DNA of 64,000 nt from positions 2,046,001 through 2,110,000 of the forward strand of contig NC_079235.1 in the NCBI RefSeq assembly GCF_028502605.1, in the 5' to 3' direction. Numbering within the stretch: the stretch's first letter is position 1; each line of letters starts with the position of its first letter. The notes beneath the pieces were generated by a model. The model searched no databases and was not told the DNA's origin. It saw only the letters and a program-made list of their open reading frames with translations. Both the position numbers and the translations under genes were made by a program. The stretch comes from Trichoderma breve. Lineage: Eukaryota; Ascomycota; Sordariomycetes; Hypocreales; Hypocreaceae. This document shows positions 44,385 through 56,100 of the stretch, piece after piece.

Positions 44385-46237
44385 TTTTATGCTGAATAGC
44401 CGTAGACTTGGAAACTATCGAGAAATGAGGTGATTGCGTCAAGCTGACTTCAGAGCTTGGCTGGAGCTAGGTTGCCAGCTGAGAGGCGGGCTGGCCTTAT
44501 GCCGGTCCAGCGGTTAGCAAACATTAGTCGTGGAATCGCGATCCATTAATGCAGCGTAGCGCTCGTTGGCGCCGACAAGAAGGCATGGATGGCCCGGCCA
44601 CTTCCAATGGCATCGGGAGAGAGGGCGGAGAAGGAAAACCATTGGAAAACGGAGGCCAACGGGTTGGAAAACTGCATGTGCCTGGCCCGTCTACTGGTTG
44701 GAGGTTGCGCCTGATTGAACACAGGGCGCCTCTTGCGCTTGTACTTGTGCTTGTGGCAGATGCGCGCGAGAGGGGCCCAAGCAGTTTGCTTCCTTTCGCC
44801 ATCGAGCAGAGAACAGAGAGCGGACTAGGCGCCTCAACTCGCTGGAATCCTCTGTTGTCTTGGCGAGGGCCATGTTCTCCGGGAAACACATGCCAGGGAC
44901 GACGGTCCAGCGAGCCAGCGCACGAGGGAGGGAAATTCGTTACAGACACGACGAAGATGTTGCGGCATGCACTGGGCCTTTGGTAATATGAACGAGGGCC
45001 GCGGATCGAAGCTAAAAATATTTGCGTGCAACGTGCAGCAACACGGACATGCCTCGATAGCGCATGTGGCCACCGCTCGTTTGTTGGCGAGGGCCAGGCA
45101 CGAAGCGAGATGCTGTCTCACAGAGAGATCTGTCGAGTTGAGTTGGGTGATGCCATCCACAGAGGATGATGCAAGATTTTGAGATGAATGCGATGCGGTG
45201 GGTTCAGGGGGAAGAGAGATGGTGAGACAGACTGTAGAGCTCAGATTGGTATTGGTACTGTACCTGTGATGATTGATTGGTGCCACGTCCCTGTTCCAAG
45301 TTTGAATGAAGTTGATGTGCACGTACCTGGTATTCAGGCAGTACTCGTAGTTGTATTTGTTAAGTTATTAATGGTTAATGTAGTGGTGGCATCGTTCCTG
45401 AAAAGAAGATTTGTGACAAAACTCAAAAACACGCAAAAAGAGGACTCGTGACAATCATTCACGGCCTCCACTCTGGGTCCCGTGCCATTGTCTCGTCGAT
45501 GTCTGAAGCTGCCACGGGCTAATTTCAGAGGGCGACACACGTCAAGGCAAGGAAACAGAGTTTTGGCCTAGCCAAACGTGATTCGATGGGCCGTATTGAG
45601 CGTTCTGGTCTGACAGAGAAAACGGTGGTACCCCGATATTCTACACACTTACACTTTTGTTTGCGGCCAGCCGGCGGCAGCAGGAGGCCTAAAAGGGCCA
45701 GTGCTGGCAACCAGAAACTGCGGTGTGGCACTTCCAGATATAGATAGAGTTTTTCTACGCACCCATTGGGGAAATTGGAATTGCATCACTTGGCTCGTAA
45801 TGGATGCTGAGTGCGTGTGTGTGTTGTGTGTTGAAGCCCAAAGGCCGAGCATGAGGCCCAGCGTAGGTACGGAGATAGTGATTGGGTTTGAGGTGGACAG
45901 CGATAGTGCTGGATGATAGGCCGGACGGTGCATTGCTCGGCCCTGGAGCTTATACAAGTATGGATGAGTAGGAATATACTCATCATAAATTACATCCATG
46001 GACACAGAAAAGCTCCGGCCACAACTTGACGCTCCCTATCAAATCATGTACCCGGGCATGCACGTAGCCAGGCACTGTACATTAGACCCGCCCCCACAGC
46101 CGGGATGCGACATTCTTGCTGAGATGTGCCGGTGCCCAAGACGACCCGGCCAGAAGACGAGACCCGCAAGTACAGTGGTAAACAAAAAACTTAGTCCGGG
46201 CTTGTTGTTTACGGAGCTGGCTGGGGAGCCTGCAGGA

Positions 46238-46262
46238 TTTGTTGTTGTTGTTGTTGCTGCTG
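46238..46262 (+). repeat. GTT/GCT trinucleotide run
   Basis: Six GTT units followed by GCT units in noncoding DNA upstream of the large + strand gene. Confidence 0.85.
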
Positions 46263-46307
46263 CCCGCCCTGGGATCGGATTACTGACCGTCTGTGCATGT
46301 GAGTGAG

Positions 46308-46343
46308 ATACCTGGTAGTGAGCGAATACCTGGTAGTGAGCGA
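46308..46343 (+). repeat. 18-bp perfect tandem duplication
   Basis: ATACCTGGTAGTGAGCGA occurs twice in direct succession in noncoding DNA. Confidence 0.9.
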
Positions 46344-47217
46344 CAGCACAACATCAGCCCTGGGGGGCCGCTTCTTCAATGCCCCGGCTCCGAAATTGGT
46401 TCTCCGTTTTTACTCGGTGTAGACCGAGTGGCTGTTCTGCCACATTGGGAGATAACAGTCGTGATTAGCATCAGCAACGGGACGGAGTGGCTGTGAGCCA
46501 ATTCCTGGCAACCGGCCACAGTCCTGGGCTGTCACAAGCGCCATCGTTTCCCTTCAAGCCTTCAAGGGGGGGCCCCCGTTCAAAACGGGAGGCGGTACGT
46601 ACCTGTACCCACGACAGCCCGTTTCAGCGGGGGTGCAGCTGGTCTCAGCCGCCCACCAGCGGTCGTGTTTCGCGCCAACCGAATTGAACTTTGTACATGT
46701 CTGGGCTGGTACCTCCCTAAAAGCCTAAGCTCCAGCGCCCCGAGCATCAGCGCCGGGGCTCCGCTGCTGTAATTAGCCCATTGATCGAGCCGCTAAGATT
46801 GCAGTCTCCAGACGGTACATGTAGCACTGCAGCGTCAATCAAACAGGCGCCTGTGCCTGTTTACAGTTGAGTCTGGTCGAATTCAATGTGTGTCACTGGG
46901 CTGGCTGTCCCATGCTCATGCTCATGCTCTGTGCTCTCTTCCCATTAATCCCCAGTCATTAATCCCATCCATCCTCCCGCTCGCTCACCTCACCTCTCAA
47001 CTGCCCGCAAAGCAGGGACCGTAAGGCAGGAAATAGCTTCCTCATTTCCTGTCCCCTTCCTCTCGTTTTCCACCTTTCTTCATTTCGTTTCCCCCTTCTC
47101 CCTTCTCTCCCTCTCCCTGGCCTTTTGTCTGTTATCTACCCTCTGCATCCCCCCCCGGGCTGGTGGGCTCGCAGTCCCAAAACAACCGCCTTATTTTTTC
47201 CGGCGGCACGCGTCTCG

Positions 47218-47250
47218 AGTTCCAGTCGCAGTTCCAGTTCTAGTTCCAGT
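47218..47250 (+). repeat. AGTTCC-type hexamer repeat in leader
   Basis: AGTTCCAGT-like units repeat four times (imperfect) about 200 bp before the start codon of the large + gene, probably in its 5' UTR. Confidence 0.6.
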
Positions 47251-47449
47251 CAAGGGAAAACCCGACCCAACGTTTGCAACGGAAAAACATCCCGACGACT
47301 CGACACTTCTCCTGCGGCCCAGGGAGACTCGCCCTCTCCAAACAGCGCCCAAGCTGTCCCATTGACTTGACGATGCGCCTGCTGCTCAGCTCTGCTCAGC
47401 TCTGCCGGCTCGTCTGTCCAATTCGAGGGTGGTCGCCTCGCCAGTAACC

Positions 47450-50400
47450 ATGCAGACGGTCCCCAGTGTAAGTTCCATTTGCTGCCCTCTCAAACGGCGC
47501 AGGTCAGCCCAACCGTCCGGCAAGGCAGCGATTGCGCCGCTCCACGCTGCAGGAAGGAAATGGTGCGGGAACATGAGCATTTTTGAACATCTTGATATTG
47601 CTGCAAATGCTGCTTGGGACCTGATCTAACACTACGTTTTTACTGTAGCTCATTGGGACCGGCACTGCCATTGCTGCAGCGGCCAGCGGCTTGGTATTTG
47701 GCCAGCCTGTCGAGTCAGTTCCCCCGAAGAAGCGACAGAGTCAGCTGAGAAAAGAAATCTCGTTTGATCGCGAACTGCCGGTGACTGCCTCAGTTGGTGC
47801 CTTGTCTCCCCTACGATACGAAGCCGAGTTCGATGCGCCTTCAATAGAGGCCGAGTATCCGCAGCAGAACGCAGTATCCAGCCCCATCACCGTGTCTCGC
47901 CCTCCGCTCTCGCGCTACCAGAGGCCGTCGCATCAACCTGTTGCATCGCCCAGGTCAATCCCTGACAGACGGTCGTCGTTGATGCGGGAAGCTTCAGCAT
48001 CACCGACGCCAGAGGGGCCTAGGGATTCCGTCTCGTCGAACGGATCTTGGATTAGGAGGCTCTCGATCCGTCGCCGCCCTTTATCGCGCCAGGGAAGTGT
48101 GAGGTCGAGGTCCAGCGTTGGGCCAGATTCGCCTTCGATTGCCCAGTCGTACACCTCGTCGGCCCCGATTCTATCCAGGCCGAATACTGCCGCCATCCCT
48201 TTGTCGCCCAACAAGCTTGTGAAGCGCTCTCCATCAGACCAGGCCGGAGACGTTCCTACGCCAACACGTGCAAGAGCCAAATCGCATCTATCTATCCTGC
48301 GCCGGCCAACAACGAGCCACCAGAGATCTGCCACGCTTCACCATTTCCGCCAGAGTGCAGATTTATCGAGTCTGCCGTCGCCAGCATTTTCCTTCGACCA
48401 ATCAGCGTCACTGCAAGAACATCTTCTGGCGCCTGTGCAACCCCAAAGTCCAAAAAAGATCAGCTGGGTATCCTTCTTTCACTCGCGCACAAAGAACACA
48501 GGCAGTGGCGGTAACCTTGCGAGCCGTCTGGGAGAGGGTTCCGTCCGTGGACAGAGCCTGTCCGGGAAGCGCATTGCCGTTGGGGGTCAAGATCGTCAAA
48601 AGGTACATCTCGTCAAGCCCAAGCTGGTATCAGCTACGTCAGTGCCTTCAATTGCGCCGTTACCCATGGAGCGACGACAGGAACTCAGCCAGGTCCGAGA
48701 TGAGACAGACGTTCACGCGGACGATCGCTCAATTTCCCCCGAGAGCACGCCTACCGGCAAAGCGGCGCGACCTCAATCTATGCCCTTCCCCCCGGTCGGC
48801 AATTGGATCTCGAGAACGTCGGGAAGCCTTCGACGACCGAAACGGGGGGCTGAGTCTGATGGTGTGAGCGACAGGCGGCACGTGTCAGCCCCCAGTAATA
48901 GCGGCGCGCAAATCGCCGTGGAGCTCGACTCTAAAGCGCCGGCGCATTCGTCCATCCCACCCAACTCTTTAGCACGGCAGGGGCCGACGCTGGATTCAGC
49001 AGCCAAAGTTCAGCTAACAATGCATAAAAGAAGCCATTCCTCCCCACTTCTCCCCGCTCCTAGAAACTCGAGTTTTCAAATCGAAGTCCCACGCTTAGGA
49101 TCGCCTGGCGGGGCGGCCTCTCACCAAGCACGGCAGCACCAGCCCTCGGGGAGCTCGACAAGCTCCGCAGCCATGTCGCAGCTAAGAGCGTCGCCATTGC
49201 ACGAGGGCTTCGCCGTCGCCGAAAGCTTTGAGAGCGACGCCCGCGGCTTCACGTCAGGGGATGAGGACGACGCCGATTACAGGAGTGATACTGTGTTTGA
49301 TTCGCTGCGCACGGCAGCTTCCAGTCGCACAAGGGCCGTCGAGACACCCTTGGACTCTATTTATGACGACTCTCCCCCAAGCACAGCAGGAAATAATGGT
49401 AGGACTAAGCGCCTCTCAATACAGGAAATCTTGGGTCACACTTGGGGCGGTGACACAGACATCATGGAGGAGGACGAAAATACGGTGATGCCCACAGGGG
49501 TCGAATCTGTCGGTGCCAGGGCAAGATATTCTAGCCGCCACGTCTTCACCACCCTGCCTCGCATCAGCTCAGAATCGTCGCAGAACGGCGTTTCGCTCTA
49601 TGCCAAAGACTTTGGTCGCATTTCGCTCGACGACGACTTTGACGAAGATTGGGGCGATGACGACGATGCCCATTTCAATCCACTCTCACCCCCTTCCAAA
49701 GGCAGCTCGCTCAACTCTCGACACATTAACCCCAATGTCAGAGTTGCGCTAGCGAATCTGAGCCTCGACCACATGTCCGACATGGATCAGGATGACAGGC
49801 GCTTGACCAATTTATTTGACTGGAGTGAGACTTCCTTTCACGAAAAGAGCAACGTGGGCGGAGTCCCCCTGCGCCCCAAGACGTCTTACGAAAAGCAGGA
49901 GCTCGACGCCAGGGGGGGACGTTCCGTTATTCGCAACCCTGTCCCGGCACACATTCGAAGCCAAAGCGTTCCTCTCTCGCACGCCATAGATGAGACTAAA
50001 CCTTCCAACGGTGCCAAGTACGGCACTTGGGGATTGGGCTCAAAAGGAGTCTCTGAGGACTGGGACGAGGATTTTGAGTTTGGTGGTAACGCCAATGAGA
50101 ACGATGGCACAGCCGACGGCAAGCTGTTCTCGGTACCCGAATCTATCCAGGCTTCGCAGCCCAGCGTGAAGGCGCATTCAGGACAAATCCGCGAGCTTTC
50201 TTTGCTCGTCAACGACCTCAAGCGACTGTGCCGCCATGGGCGCGATATGGACATGCTCGATGGCCCGCAGAAGACTTTGTGGAAGGAGGCTGAGGGCGTC
50301 ATTGCACTCGCTTCGCCTGATGAGGAGGAGTCAGTAGACGGAGAAATCGATGGCGATTCTACCGATACGATGGAGGAATTCGACAACAATGATGGGTTCT

Positions 50401-51038
50401 CTGATGATGAAGATGATATTTTCGCTGATCTCTCATTCACCAAGCTGGACATGGCTTGGGATATCAAGGAGCCTATGTCAAAGACGGCTGTGGTCCGTGA
50501 GCGCCAATCCCCGAAACGACGATCTGTCTTTTCCCCCGACGACGACATCTTTGGTGGAAACTGGCCATTGGTGGATGACAACTTGCCTTCAGAACGTCCT
50601 AGTCTCACTCGGACACCCGAATTGCGAGCCGATAAACAGCAAGAAGCTGCCAACGGCGCTCGGTCGGTCATGGAGGCAATGCATCGCTCTGCCCCCAACC
50701 AGGAAACGCAACCTCGTTCGGATACCAAGATGCATTTCGACACAAACAGCCTGAGAGTTTTGGTGAAGAGAGCCGGGGAGCTTCGTGATTCCTTGTCAGA
50801 TGTTGTTCGCCGGGCTGAGCAAATAACGCAAAGTCCTGCTGGAACTCCAAGACGCGAACGTGAGCCCGATTCTAGTCCTGCTTTCACGCGAATGTTTGAT
50901 GACCCAGGCTCGAGCCAGTCTCGTCGCACTATTCGGCACCGTGGCAACCTCTCTACCTTGCTGGATTCATCGTCACCAGACAACTCATCCTCATCTTCAC
51001 CGATGAACAGACGCATACAGACAGTGATTGCCAGCTAG
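47450..51038 (+). CDS. Large Ser-rich acidic protein of unknown function, 2 exons
   Basis: A tiny first exon (47450-47467, MQTVPS) joins 47649-51038 across a 181-bp intron to give 1,135 residues; the main frame has no good ATG of its own nearby. A short hydrophobic/Ala segment (LIGTGTAIAAAASGLVFG) follows the start. Then come about 600 disordered Ser/Pro/Arg-rich residues rich in RRxS-type phosphosites. Acidic Trp/Phe/Asp motifs follow (DDDFDEDWGDDDDAHF, then EDWDEDFEFGG). An ordered-looking helical stretch (GQIRELSLLVNDLKRLCRHG, near 840-860) comes next. The C-terminus has another helix (NSLRVLVKRAGELRDSLSDV) and a Ser-rich tail. I do not recognise a family with certainty. The W-D-E-D-F acidic motifs recall spindle-checkpoint/septation scaffolds of the Byr4/Bfa1 type, which is only a hint. 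Confidence 0.75.
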
Positions 51039-53135
51039 TCTATTACTGTTCTGGTGCAGATGGTTCATGGTCTGCATCGCATCCAACTCTTTTCTTCCAT
51101 CTTCGCCGCCTGATGGAATTTTCTGTACAGCAAAACGATCTTCCGTGTTTGTTCTATTTGCATAGCGACGGTTTCGGGTTCCCATTTATTCGATTAATGC
51201 TCCATGATGATGCCTAACACGCTTACCAATTCGATGAACCCCCTTCCTCAACTTAGATCAGTGCGATCGATGAAGCCTACCAACGTCTTTGGTTTTGCTG
51301 CATAGTCCTGCTCCGCCGGAAATGCACAGCAACGACAAGGCAGTCCGATTGCATCCTGCTCACGCTTCCCCATTCTATACTCATCCGATCTGCGATTCCT
51401 TTCGAAAGGAGATCTACGATAATCCATTGCGTATAATATCAGTCCGGTTAGGACACAGTGACATATAGCCCGCCTGTTTTTATAACAGCAAGTAGGGCAT
51501 TGTGGCGGCTTTCCAAGCTGTCAAGGAGATGTGAAGTGGTTTTCCTTTGTCTTTCATGACCTTTTTTGTATGAGTTGTTGGCCATGTCTCATTTGGCAAG
51601 CCGACGAGCTACGAGAAAATAATGAACTTGTGGATAGAGAGGGTGAAAGAAGGGATAGGGGTAGCTCAAAAGGCTACTATCTCTTTTCTCATCTCCTCTT
51701 TATACCACCTATACACAAAACAACAAAAATCGAACTATTAACGAGTCTAATTAACGAGCTCCGACACACGGAGGGGATGGAGCAAGCCGATACAGAAGCT
51801 CATCCCCCTTAATGACAACGATGGTATCATCAGCAGCACTTTTGCTTGCAAAGCAAGAAGAAAACATGCTCTCGACGCCTAATAAAAAATACCAAAAAAA
51901 AAAATTCAACGACAAAAAAACAAAGCAAAAGGCGAAACAAGCTTAAAGTGGTAACACTAAAAAAAAAAAAAACAAATCAAAAAGGAAGGGGGAGGGACTT
52001 GTCGGATCGGAAATACAACAGGATATACACAGTGGTCGGCAAACGAAAGCATTGGGTCTGGTGTTTGAAACATTTTTTCTGTAAGCATCGGCGCAAATAC
52101 ACCTTGCGCGTATCTGGTGGTTTTCTTTTCTTCTCATTATCCCATTCCGCGATTTTCCCCTTCTCCCCCCCTTTTTTGAAAGGTTCTTTTTAGCTTAACG
52201 AGGTGCGCATGGATAGAGAGCTCTGAATGGCCATGACATGAACAATGACTTGGTGCATGAAATGTTTTGCTTCCTTGCTGATTTTTTGTGTGAAGGGTGA
52301 TTGTTTGTTTGTTTGTGATTGAGCGAGTGAATTGTTCGATTGTGTTTGTGGTTTCTCTTGCTTGACTTCTAGTATATACTTTTAACCTTTTTCTCTTTAC
52401 ACTGGACTGGATTTCTTTTACACCGGACTGGACCTTTCTTCTCTCTTACAGGATTCGTGGCTACGATTCGGGGTATGGTTTGGTTGGTTAGGATACTGAT
52501 AGATGCTGATACCTGGGTTGTATTGATTGTTACTGAAATATATACTTTGTACGAAACTGCTTCCACCACATTACCATCCTCCCATCTCCATCACAACAAC
52601 TACATAAAAGAAAAAGAAAAACTCCTACTCATATCATCCATCCAACATAAGGGTATATCCCCTCCTTACCACAACATACACACTTCAACCTACTCATAGA
52701 GTAGCATTGTCCTATTTTGTTTTTCCCCCATATCAGAAACCCTGCTCTTTTTCATCTCGATTGATAACACCGTATTAGGACTGGATCTCCCCCTCCCCCC
52801 CGGCCCAAATTCCCGCATCTAATTGCTCTCCCCCTGTTCAGCCCTGAAACCCAGTGGAGAATGTAATATCCAACGACGCTGATCAATCCTCCAGCCCAGC
52901 ATGGTTCATCAGTGACCAGGGTAGAGGATAGCTCTTCTCCAAATCAAGACGAAATGCACGTCAGCGCGGTTTGCTATCAAGGGCTCCCTTGCCACATGGA
53001 AAAGCCACAATCAGAGGATTGTGGGATGGCGGGAGGAGTTCCAAAGGAAGCTTAGATCAGAGAGGACGTGGCTGGCTGAGAAAGGCTCCGCATTAGGAAG
53101 CGCTGGCCGAAGGGCCGTGAGAGGAAGAAAGAAAC
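51039..53135. other. Convergent spacer with A-rich tract
   Basis: 2.1 kb tail to tail. A strongly A-rich stretch at 51880-51990 (several runs of 7-12 A) and pyrimidine-rich runs at 52130-52190 and 52780-52800 occur. These probably include long 3' UTRs. No supported gene; open frames here start without ATG or have very skewed composition. Confidence 0.5.
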
Positions 53136-56100
53136 CTACTTGCGGCTGGGCGGCAAGAAGGAGATGCTCTTTGATCGCCCGAGGCCCTGGTTGCGGGGGG
53201 AAGGCAGCTCGGAGATGAGGGCCATGACGGAGGGATCGAAGACTGGGCGGCTCTTGACGGACTGGGAGCGATTCAACCTGGTGGGACGAGGCCTGGAGAC
53301 ATGATTCGACGACGACGGAGCTGCTGCTGCGGAGGAGTCCTTTTGCACGTCCTGAGAGATTCTCTTGAAAGCCAACTTCCACTGTTCTTGCGTCATTAGG
53401 ACGGGCGTGGAAGTACGGACGCCGGCTGCACGTGCAGCAATGGCTGGGACAGGGCTCTCGGCTGCGGCCGAAGATACGGGCGTTGCCTCTGAGCGAATTG
53501 CGAACGCAGTTTGAACGGTTGGGCGCTTCTTTTCAGCTTGCATCTTGCTCGGGCGCCAAAGATAGCCAGAAGCGGCCTCCTTGTTAGACGGGAGAGACCA
53601 GAGCGATTGGCTTTCGACTGGAGCGACCTCCGAGGTCAAGATTCTGCGGAAGGCAGAGCGGGTCATGGGCGGAATGTATGATTCCCATGCCTTCGAGTCT
53701 GGCTGAGGCAGGCCTATTGAAGTCTTTTTGGCGAGGGGAAGAGTCCATAGCGAGCTCTTGTTAGCCTTGACGGACTTCTGAGCTGCCTTAATCTCTTGAG
53801 TAGCTGACACCTTTGACTTAGGCTTCCATACGCCATCCGATTGAGTCTCAATGTTGGACGCGGGCGACCACAAGGATGCGCTTGAGATGGTAATAACTCT
53901 AGGAACATACGCACTTCGATGGCTACGGCCGGCTGGAACGAGGTAAGCAGTCCAAAACTTGGCATCTGGCTGTGGCAAGCCCAAAGAAATCATCTTTGCA
54001 AGCGATGAAGACCATAACAAATCCCTGACCACCGCTACGGCAGGCTCAATGTGAGGCACCTGAGATGGCTTTGCTACTTGACTCTTGGAGGGCAATGACT
54101 TTGGCTTCCACACTCCACCAGAGGGAGACTCGGTGGACAATTCAGGTGCCCACAGAGATGTGCTGGTGATCATGACGGCCCTGGGCGCATAAGCGTTTCG
54201 ATGGCTACGGCTTGCTGGGAGGAGGTACATGCTCCAGGTCATGGCATCCGGCTGTGGCAGTCCGACGGAAGGCGTCTTTGTAGATGATACAGACCACAGA
54301 AGATTCTTCACCATCTTCAAAGAGGAGTCGGGGTGAAATTCACGAGTTGGCTCGACAGGTAGCGATTTTGCCTTCCACACGCCTCCTGAGTAAGGAACAA
54401 CAGCTGGTGAGGGCTGCCATAATGAGGTGCTCTTAATGGTCTCGTATTTGAAACCATTCGCCTTGTGGCGAATCGAACGAGCTGGCAGAACAATGTAAGT
54501 GTTCCAAGTCTTGACGTCAGGCTGCGGGAGACCAATGCTGGCACCCCTGAAGGGAGTAGGCGCCCAAAGCAAAGTCGTCTTCCTCAAACTCCACAGCTTT
54601 GTAGAGACCAACTCAATGGTCCTCATGGGCTCAGCAGACCACATAACAGCGCTTTGAGTCTTAGACTGCTGCTCCTTCCGAGAAGTTCGGCGAGCGACGC
54701 AGCTTCCAGGTTGAATGTATGCATTCCACGCCTGGATATCTGGCTGTGGAAGCCCCAATGCACCGTTACGAGTAGCAGAAATCGGCGACCATAATGAGGG
54801 GACGATAGCCAAGGTGGCAAGGTTCGTTACCTCGATTGTAGCCTCCTTGGGTGCCGGGCTCCATACACCAGTTGATGTACTGGGTTTGATGATAGACTTG
54901 GCTTTCCACAGAGATGTCGAGGCAACTACTGCAGGCTGAGGCATCCGAGATGCTCTGTAAACAGTGCGAGCCGCTGGTGTGATGTAAGAGTTCCATACGC
55001 CGGCATCTGGTTGTGGAAGTCCCACCGTGGTGCCATTGGCGAAGGAGAGCGGCAACCACAGGGCAGCAACAGCAACTGTTGGCAGCTTAGCTTCGCTTTT
55101 TTTCACTGGAGACCACACTCCATTCGACATGCTAGGCTTTCCAGCAAGCTTCGATGCCCACAGCGATTTTGATGTGATTGTCGCGGGCTGGGGCATCTGG
55201 GTTGTCTTGCGGACGCTGCGTGTCTCTTGGGGAATATAAGCGTTCCAGAGTCTGGTATCAGGTTGGGGCAGGCCCAAGCCAGAGACCTCTGTAGGGCTCG
55301 GAAGTGACCAAACCAGAGACTTGACGGCATTTGGAGAGATCTTGGCAGACTTAACCTCCTTCTCTTCACCATCATGAGCCGTGAGCGAAGCCCACAGACC
55401 ACTTGTGTAAGAAACACCAGCTGAAGCAGCCATCCACAAGGAGCTGCTTGATAACTGAGCCGGCTCCTCTATCATCCGGGGAATTGTACGTGCAGACCTA
55501 GGAGCAGCAGTAACGTACTCCCATGGTCCCTCAATGGGCTGCGGCAAGCCCAAGAACTTTGTCTGACCCTTCACGTCGCCTGTCCAGAGAGTAGGCACTT
55601 GAGAAACGTCAGAGGAGTTTTCAGAAGCTAGAGTAACAGGAATGAAATCATACGCTTCCTCCTTTACACTCTCAGAAGCTTCTTCAACTGGAGATGCAGC
55701 AGAGGGAATGTCGTCAGCAACAGACATTTGATCTTCCCAATACTCCTCCTCGCCAACCATGAAGAGATCGTCACGGGAGCCGTCCAGATCGCTTTCCAGC
55801 AAGCTGGCAATCTCCCAGAGCGTGTTCTCGTCAAATCCATCATCGTAGTCCTCATCTTCGTAGTTGTCAAGGCCGTTATCCATTTCTTCATCATCGTCAA
55901 GGAAGCTCTGAGCGGGTGCGGGAGGGTAATTGGCCTGCGCCTCCTGAACCGAGCCCAGAAGCATGGTTTGAGGAGGGTTTATCCGACCGCGACCGCTGGA
56001 CATGGTGCCGGAAAGGCCATTCATCCGAGGAGGGACTCTGGCCGAGTCTGACTTTTCGCCCCATGCGAATTGGAAGATGCCAAGAGAGCCGGTCTTGCCG

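Larger units (their letters stand above)
41680..47449. other. Long gene-free interval between gcn20 and the large + gene
   Basis: 5.8 kb between divergent genes. No frame shows recognisable coding content. Weak candidates are a minus-strand frame with ATG at 44384 and stop at 44161 (74 codons, hydrophobic start), and a plus-strand frame at 45998-46306. It holds an 18-bp tandem duplication at 46308-46343, a GTT/GCT trinucleotide run at 46238-46262, a GGGGGGGCCCCC palindrome near 46565-46576 and pyrimidine-rich leader-like sequence at 46980-47130. No transposon signature was recognised. Confidence 0.45.

Noticed and set aside
45998..46306. 102-codon plus-strand frame with ATG
   Set aside because: It ends in a GTT-repeat valine run, has no motif, and its start context and composition look noncoding.
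51531..52193. Plus-strand frames in the A-rich convergent spacer
   Set aside because: One lacks an ATG and the other is mostly Lys from poly-A runs; this is more likely 3' UTR sequence.
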